Source: Blasia pusilla (taxonomy: Eukaryota; Marchantiophyta; Marchantiopsida; Blasiales). Taken from it: a DNA stretch of 64,000 bases. A program made the translations under genes and the position numbers. The notes under the pieces are model-generated. The model ran no database searches and had not been told where the DNA came from. It was given only the letters and a program-made list of their open reading frames with translations. Of this stretch, positions 56,251 to 64,000 are shown piece after piece. Position 1 is the first letter of the stretch. Each line of letters starts with the position of its first letter. Location of the stretch: positions 27,714,001 to 27,778,000 of the forward strand of contig CM114273.1 in the NCBI GenBank assembly GCA_050084515.1. Direction: 5' to 3'.

Positions 56251-58650
56251 GCAATCCAATCAAGATGAAGAGATAAGCATGTGTCCCCCTCCTAAAAACA
56301 TCATTGAAAATCAACATGGTGGTTGCGCTCATACTTCAAAGTGTTGTTGGTAAGCTCATAAGAAGTATTTGCTTAGGTTGAGTGCACTCTCCGAACCATG
56401 ACTTTACTTGCAATTATGCAAATGATCCTTGCAAACAATATTTTCCCGACCCTCCTACATGAATTTTTCAATGATGCATTTCATATATGCAAAACTAAGA
56501 GCTATGCAATAATGTTTACCAATGTTTTTTGACAAGTAAACATAATTTCTTCAGATAAAACCTTTTAATCCTTGGACGAAAACAATCTTTTTTGCAAGTT
56601 CTGAAAGACTTACGGGGTAGTTCTTTGAAAAATCTCTATCTATGTGAGGACATGCTTGTAGTGTCAAGTTCGATCACCTTGACCATCTCGTGATAAATCT
56701 ATATTGTCGAAGAGAGTATAGCTCCTTGATATACCTCTATGTTTGACACCAAAAATGTTTTGGTAACATGGTTTATAAAAGCAACTTTGGTCATGTGCAT
56801 AGTGCGAGCTATATAATAAAAATTTCATGACAATTCTTCCACTGCCTTAATAGAAAGTCGCACAGAATTTCAACCCAATTCTAAAGGTAAGAGATCATTT
56901 TGTTTAAGGGTAAGAGATCACATCATGATTGATAAATATAAATCTACATCAAGTTCTTAACTAACTATATTAAACTTGACTAAGTGCTAAAAGAAGCTTC
57001 TCTACAAAGAAAATTTTTTTCATAGGCTTGTGAAAAACTTCTAGTTTTATCACTTTTCTCTTGAGAAAAATAATTTCCAATATTTTTTAAAAAAAATCTG
57101 AATGAAGAGCTTCATATGGACACTCAAATTAGTATTTTAATGCACATCCTTCTCAAAAAACATAAGAGTAATTAACCACTAAGAATTGATTGGAAACCTA
57201 AAACTTGCTTATATCTTGGTTGGTATATATTGAATCCAACCATCTAAACTACACATATGGTTATTCCTAAATTTCCCATATCCAACATAAGGTGGCATTT
57301 TGACGTCCCAATTCTATCTTCTATGTATAACAAGCAAAGATATACCAACAAATCAACCTAACAACTCTTACTATATATGGATATTTTTGGCCCATGCATT
57401 CTCACCTCTAGTTGGGATTAACAATAGCATGTAATTAACTTAAAATTTGTTTTATATATATATATATGAAATCTAATTATTAATGTAAAAGAAATATACA
57501 AGATAGGCAAGCTCCCTTTCTTATTTCTTTTGGAGATGTGGGGGTTTTCTCCATAGTTGCAATTGTACCGACAACTTTTTTGGGGAGTTGGGTTTGTCTC
57601 TTCTATCATGATTTCAAAATTTCTCCAAGGATATACATATGTCGTGATGGATCATATTTCCCATGTCAAAATGGGGAAATTTGTCATTCCAATAACAATT
57701 ATGATCTTCATGGGATCTTCTTGTACTTAGTAAACAAGTGATTCTACCTCCTTTCAAATAATTTATCATAGAAGGGTTTGATCAACTCAAGGAGCTTATC
57801 TATGAGAATTTACGACAAATAAATATTTCTAACATTCTCTCTAAGGGAGCCTTTAACACACATGGAGCTCTTATACATTCTTGTGCGGGTATAGAAGTGG
57901 AAATGTGGTTTATTCCAAATCCTCTTATTCCTCCATTTTGTCCTCACCCTTCTCTTCTAGCCTTCCCACATTTTTAATGTGGGAAGGCTATTGTTGGTAG
58001 GAGTATTTTTATTTTCGAATATATATATGGAGAATAAGCATTGATATAACCAGAAAAGCAGTATCATTAGTGCCTCGTACTTCAAGATATACTAATGGAC
58101 AAGAGGAATTCAATGTTCTATATTCAACTACATGCGCAAACTCTTGTCAAGAAGTCGATCTAGTTACATTTTAAGATGGGTTTTTTTTTCTTTTAGATAG
58201 TGTCTTAACTTCAATTTGCACATACAAAAGGATGGGGCAACAAGAATCAAGGAGTTAAGTTATAAACTCAGACAAGCAATAAATGGTTTTATCCCTTTTA
58301 GTAATGGAGATTTTTGGGCACTTCCGTGTGTCCTTTTACTTTCCTCGAAATATGTGTTCATCATTCCCTCGAGAATCAACTCGTCTTTTCCCTTCTTCAT
58401 TATACTTCCTCCTATAAGTCTTTATCATTGACAAGGCATTTCAGTAGCAAAACATGCACAATCAGTGGTGTTAATACGTCCTACCAAAGTAATTGACAAC
58501 CATTCATATCAATGTCCTTACAACTTCTATTTGTTTTTGCACTTCTTGCCTCTTTCCCTTCTTAGGTTGGTCTTTACTTCCTTTCACCTCTTCTTTTTCT
58601 TGTCAATAACGAAGCGGAGGTTTACTCATCATGGTCCAAGACATTATAAT
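56251..58650. other. AT-rich intergenic region
   Basis: No gene is recognised. It contains a TA microsatellite at about 57,454-57,467 and the hairpin at 57,958-57,990. Confidence 0.45.
57958..57990. repeat. Perfect hairpin (15-bp arms, 3-nt loop)
   Basis: TAGCCTTCCCACATT (57,958-57,972), loop TTT, then its exact reverse complement (57,976-57,990). Confidence 0.9.
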
Positions 58651-59191
58651 GTAATGGAAACAACCTACAATCACCTAATCAGGTCTCATTATCAAATCCA
58701 TCCCCAGACAGCCCGTATTTGATAAAATGATCTTCCCAATTATTTTGTGCGACCTCAGTTTTGGGAGAAGACTGCCTCACATAATGCGGGTTATATTGTA
58801 CTGCAGAACAGAAAAAAGGCGTAATTGTCAAGTTACGTTTCCACTCTTTATGTGGGAGCCTTTGATTTCCATTGCCACAGGGCGGCTTCCTGTACATTGG
58901 TTGTTTGGGGTAAAGCACCATTACAGAGAACGGCAATTCATGAAACATGGTATTTATTGCTCGCAGTTTTGAACAATTGAAGACAAGATACTCTCCATGC
59001 ATGTCATGCACTGATTCAAAATATACATGGCCAAGACCGAAAGCTACTAAAAAAGCCAACCATTCGACTCCTTACTGCAACCCAAGATACAATACTCCGT
59101 TCCGTCAGCAACTTGGACGAATTTGCACAGGAAGAAATCCTGTGACATGATAGTATGTCATGGTGAAAACTCTTCCATGTCGGCTTGACCT
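58651..59191 (-). other. Probable 3' untranslated region of the methyltransferase gene
   Basis: It lies directly after the stop codon at 59,192. A 126-codon minus-strand frame here (59,059-58,679) shows no domain and is probably chance. Confidence 0.35.
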
Positions 59192-62100
59192 TCAGACCAA
59201 AGAATACGCTCTGAAAAGGAATGCCACAGTACACACCCGGCTCCCCTCAACTCCTCCAAACCGGAAGGTTGGATAGCTGCGTACATGATCAATGTACTCC
59301 AAAAAGGGACCCTCCTCCACAGCCGTGTGTTGAAAATTTTCAGAGGGAGAATACATATCTTTGTCGTCCCTGCCCACTGCGCTGTCTTCTCTCACACTTT
59401 GGTAATAGGTGTTGACTTCTTCCACAAGTTCATTTTTTGTGTTGTTACATGATGTGACCACCTGTTTCAAATCATACTAAGAAAGAGCAATTTCCAAACT
59501 CTTACAGAATTGCAAACTATAAAACACTTGTCATTAATGCTGACAAATCATTATGTGCAAAATATGGAACCAAGACAGTCGATGCCCCAGTACACAACCC
59601 TGCATGTGAAGGAAATATTTTTTCAATCAGACTCATGTGGAGGTTATCTGATTTACATACCAGTACACCGCCAGGTTCAAGAAGTCTAGACACTGCCCTC
59701 CAGTACTTGACCCTGCACACCACGTAATGTGTCACACAATCAGAGGTTTCAAATTGAACTTTCCTGAATATCAGATTGTCTAAATGAAATTCTCTCTGCT
59801 TAAACGTTATTGACAATTTATTTTTTCTCCTACACACAAAATGACCCACGAATTCTACCTTTGTTCATTAAAACATATCAAAACAGCATGAGATTTTTGA
59901 TAGAATATCCAGCCCTGGACGGATTGGCCCATGCAAACCACATCCTCCAAATATCAAATCTAAGAAAGGACTATATCCCAGCATACTTATGAGCCACTCC
60001 ATCTGGATGAAGTCCAATGGCATCGAGAGTGCCTTTATCAGTTATCAGGTTGAATCTTCTTTCCAGTTTAGAGTCAAGCACGTCATCAACCTGTCAAAAA
60101 ACACATTTCATATATGAATCAGCCACAAGGAGCTGACACCGATTATTTCGGTTTCTTTGAACATGATAGCCAAAGAGTTATCCCTAAAACTAGTAAGAGA
60201 ACCAGCACTTTGAACCATCCGCTACTTATTACCAATTCAGAAGTCAGGGAGGTTGGTGTCAGATTTCTTGAGTCTACTAAAGACTGCAACACATACATTA
60301 ACTTTACTCTTCTTGAAGGTTTCAATCTCCTAATTCTTCCAACAACAGAAATAGCATAGATTTCGAGAGAGACCAAAAAAGTGATGTTGGTGATTCCTTC
60401 TCGCTCAGCTATCGCATGTGCAAGTTCCACAGCACCATCACTGTAGTCGGTCCCAGTGAGATCAGTGAATCTGTTCAAGTATACAGAGGTCAGGTTCCAC
60501 TATTTAGAAATCTTTCAAACTCTAGGACCATATATGCACAACTCTTAATCCCTCTGACTGAAGAGTATCTCTTAAGATCTGATTTTAGGACCACTCCTTC
60601 CACCCAGTTCTTGAGCAGACTTGAAAAAGTGGAATTGGCAAAAAAAAGTACGTTCATGCTACACAGCAAGACCACGTCATACTATTTAACCTCCTTGCAG
60701 AACTCTTTAATCTTCTGATCAAAGAGTATATCTTAAGACCTGGCTTTAAGACCATACATTCCACCCAGCCAACATATATTTTCAAGATCGAAATCCTCCC
60801 ATATCACAAGGTCAAATTTCCAAAAAGTCACCTTGAAGGACTTCCTAATTGCAGATAACAGGACGCTAAGAAATGGTCGGCATGTGTTGACAACATAGTG
60901 GGAAGCATCACGGATAAAAATGTCAACACAGGTTAATAAACGAGGTGGGAAAGTTCTTGAGACCAAAATACCATGGAGAACATACTTTGAAAGGGACAAG
61001 ACTCAATAACACAAACAGTGGTAAGAGGTCCATCAGAAGAGATTGAGAATTCCTACCCTTGATTGGCCAAGGCTTGAAGGAGCATTCCATTGCCAGTGCC
61101 AAGGTCCAAAACACTCCAGCTTGCTAGATCAGGAGTATGGATGCCTCCAGGAGTTCCATCACCTATACCTCTTTCTGATAGGGCCAGGCCATTCAGACCT
61201 CTTTCTGCCAACGCAAGGTCATTACCAGGACTTCCGGGCAATCCAGCAGAGACTGCAGAACATATTCTTGCTGTCCATGATGCCATAGTCTCCATAACTT
61301 CTTCTCCAAACCTGGACCACAGAAGGCATGTTAACATTGCACATGTCTTAAACAGCCATAGTCAATATGAAGTGACCTCCAAGGTTACAATTGTCTTGAA
61401 TTTTTGTTCTTGTGCATAAAGTGAAAGCTTACCAGCCTCTTGTAAATCCAAACATGGATGAGTTAATAGAGGAAAAAAAAAAAAGTTCTGTGACTTTCAT
61501 AACTCTCACAAGAGAGATTATCCCGACAACCTAAGAGTATACAAATATTTATGGCAACGATTTGTACCATACTATTTGAATAGAAGTTCTGGAGTATAAT
61601 CCGTTTCCGGCATAAGGGAGACAGGTGAATGGAAGAGTGTTTCTTAGCAATGAAAACCTGTTGCACAAGGACAGAAACGAGCACCAACAGAAATGGAACG
61701 ACTGGAAAACAAGAAGAGGAGAAACCAACTAAAAGCAAACTTGCTTAGCCTTATTATGAGAGACGTCACGTCCATAAGGACTCAAACGCTTTTGAAGGAA
61801 AATAAGGGAAAGGCCCGTCCACTATAAGTTTAGAAAGTTAAGGCATTTTCACCTGTCATCACCAGAGCATGCACCAAGTCAGATGTAAAACTCGTGATGC
61901 AGGAACCAGAGTGGCCTTTCAACCATAGGAGCAGGGTATGGAAGGTAACATAATAAGTAGGAAAGGATCTTTTAGTCTCATGACCTCCCCTATGGTACGA
62001 GAATTATCCACCGATTGCATTACCAAGACCTCCAGGGACTTCCAGGAGATTGCCAAGAAATATAGAGCTTGAAAGCATTCTGGTTTAATCCGGATCAAAG

Positions 62101-63240
62101 AGATTCCCAGGTAACCAATTCAGCTAAACAAGAGAAGCATTGCATATATTACCCAGGAGAGAGCACAGAAATGGAGAGGTAGAATTGTAGGGACTGAAGC
62201 TTTTTAAGACTTCAAACTATTCAGAGAAGACAAATGGAGTATCAAACTGGAAGTGGCGACGCTAAAAAGTGTGCAAGCCCAGAACTCTCCTTGGCAGGAG
62301 ATCACTCGCAGAGTAGTGTCAAAGAAGAAAAGACACTCCCCAATACTGATTTATCAGCTCACCTCACGGCATAACCTGAATGACATGACACAGAACGAAG
62401 GTACCCAATCGTAAACTAAATGTAATGCGAGAAACACCAATGTGCTGACCAATTTTCTCCGGAATCACCATGCTCGTGGAAGTTCGCGAGCTCCTCGGCG
62501 TATGTTGAATCCCAATGGCTTTGCAGGCCTAGCATTGAAGGCTCTACCTCCACATCAGGCTCTTCTTTGTCTGAACTGCTCTCGTACACGTCAGCCAAGA
62601 CGTAGAAAAATGAGCATAATCTCTAGAGTACGCCAGCTGAGGCAATATTTTACCCGTCAATGCGTAGATGGAAATTTTCTAGCTATCACGACCCGACTGA
62701 CATTTGACAGATTCTTTTGCACAAATTACAGATGAAACTCGGATGTATTGACACCTCCAAATCGCGGCGACAATACATCCAAGAAACAGCATTATCCACT
62801 CTTGCTGCAATTACGAATACAGAAAGGCAGCTGAACTATGACACAGGCCTAGCAGAAAGGTTTCTCGGGATACGCTCGAACATATGCCTCCGGTTACTAG
62901 AGACGAACGATAGTCCCTTCGCAAACAGAGCGGGCAGGCATGGCGGGCGTTCAACATGCTACTTCTATCCCCAGTCTATTCTAAACCTTACACATAGATT
63001 CCAAACCCGTTCACACCTGTAATCTGAAGGACGAGAATAGGCTGCAGCCAGAGCATCCACAGCATCCGACTGACGTGCATCGTCACCGTCCAGCGTGCTT
63101 CCATACTCACTCTTCACGGACCACGAGTCGGCAGCCACGGATCTCTCGTCGTCTGAGTAATGCGAGGCCACATCCATATCGATTCCTTGCCGAATGTGAG
63201 CATGATCAGTTTCCTCAGGCGGCCACCGTATCCCTGCCAT
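59192..63240 (-). CDS. EEF1AKMT2: eEF1A lysine methyltransferase, EFM4/EEF1AKMT2 (AR401) family
   Basis: Seven exons on the minus strand (63,240-63,017; 62,575-62,450; 61,311-61,057; 60,470-60,374; 60,090-59,987; 59,712-59,661; 59,461-59,192) join in phase to 375 codons. All introns are GT-AG. The family trimethylates a lysine of translation elongation factor 1A in the cytosol, using SAM. The plant N-terminus is typical: MAGIRWPPEE, then SDDERSVAADSWSVKSEYGS. The class I fold shows VLDLGTGNGMLL (motif I), GTDYSDGAVELA (post-I), DKGTLDAIGLHPDG and EPGGVLV. The C-terminus has FLEYIDHVRSYPTFRFGG. An insert before motif I contains an imperfect repeat (LALAERGLNG/LALSERGIGDG). The ATG at 63,240 is chosen because the MAGI start is conserved and the codons upstream lack another ATG. 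Confidence 0.9.
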
Positions 63241-64000
63241 CTTCCCTATTTCGAACTCCTTTCTCCCCAAAACAATGTCCTCTATCTCCCGACGTCCTTA
63301 ATCAGTCGATCGGCCCCCCGCCACCAACGCCTCCTGCATTCTTAAACGTGAACGAACAAAACTAGTAACAAAACCCCCTCCTCATACACTTTTTGGATGC
63401 ACCGGCACCGGCAATTCTGCTAGTTCAAGCGCATTCCTCAATCCCCATCACACCGTCTTCCACGCAGAGATTTAAACACGCGGACATGACCTCCCATCTC
63501 TGAGCTACTCGTTTCTGCAAATTTCATTGCTTCCTGCGAGCCACAGATCCATCCTTCAATCCTTCCTCCCTCTCGCGCGCTCCCTCCTCTTCTCTCTCTC
63601 CCTCTCTCTCTGAGTCTGCACTTCTGCTGACCTCTGCGCACTTCCAGTACGAACACACACACTGCGCTCAAACTCTCTTACCACGACCACAGTTGTGGTT
63701 ATCTCGAGAGCGCGGTACACCACGGGGCCCGAGTCGGCACTGCTGTTTCCGCACTACGTGGTTACGAAGCTACGTCCCGACCGTCAACAGCTCCGTACCC
63801 CTTCGCTACCACAGTTCGGCTGCTCTCGCACGAATCGAACTCTACTGCGTTACATAACGGTACGCAGTTTCGTGCATTCCTACGCATTCTCTGCCACAGT
63901 TGTGACTGTTCCGAACGACCAATAGGACATCACGTAGTCTGAATTGTACGCGGTAGTTATCACAGTTGGCTTAAGTCCGTCTTACCTTAAAACTTGCCTT
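63241..64000 (-). promoter_or_regulatory. 5' UTR and promoter region of the methyltransferase gene
   Basis: CpG-rich, with a CT-rich tract on the plus strand (63,585-63,612; GA-rich on the transcribed strand), as often found near plant transcription starts. I cannot locate a TATA box or the exact start site. The left end of any neighbouring divergent gene beyond 63,700 is not recognisable. Confidence 0.4.

Noticed and set aside
58679-59059. 126-codon minus-strand frame as an extra exon of the methyltransferase
   Set aside because: It lies beyond a well-supported stop codon, and the family ends near VAFL.

Overview
The window looks like a stretch of a TE-rich land-plant (embryophyte) nuclear genome. 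Three intron-containing genes of plant families lie in the right-hand third: a DUF7054-type protein, exonuclease V (EXO5) and an eEF1A lysine methyltransferase (the EFM4/EEF1AKMT2/AR401 family). The rest is mostly decayed transposons and intergenic DNA. I cannot name the species. The retroelement content is compatible with a non-seed plant, but that is inference.

Bases 1-25,330 are a graveyard of retroelements. A fragment of a Ty3/gypsy chromovirus (1-932) is joined through a fold-back sequence to a minus-strand LTR element (copy B, about 943-6480). Next come a truncated plus-strand relative (copy F, 6481-7519) and a long plus-strand copy (copy C, 7520-15226). Copies B and C belong to one unusual gypsy-type family. 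It encodes gag with zinc knuckles, a DSGA protease, a C5-cytosine DNA methyltransferase (DNMT), RT, RNase H, integrase and a C-terminal PHD finger. Every copy here is dead. Further right are a 13-copy array of palindromic motifs (16.1-17.4 kb), a gag fragment (18.2-18.8 kb), a hAT-type transposase fragment (18.8-19.3 kb), six units of a ~180-bp tandem repeat (20-21 kb), an AT-rich block, and the LTR plus leader of another copy of the DNMT family (23.5-25.2 kb) set in a chromovirus LTR remnant.

Bases 25.3-45 kb are mostly intergenic. They hold a perfect 53-bp hairpin at 27.8 kb and a GC-rich island at 29.2-30.4 kb. A chromovirus with a chromodomain lies at 31,196-36,371, with LTR ends, a near-matching 5-bp target duplication and a polypurine tract; its 5' LTR is cut to 128 nt. 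A diverged solo LTR of the same family is at 36,839-37,831. Helitron-like 3' ends cluster at 42.0-44.1 kb.

Bases 45-64 kb hold the host genes. The DUF7054 gene (+) and EXO5 (+) lie in tandem, and the methyltransferase gene (-) faces them. Exon boundaries were worked out by hand from splice signals, reading phase and family conservation. The DUF7054 and methyltransferase models close in phase with ordinary GT-AG introns. The last EXO5 junction does not.
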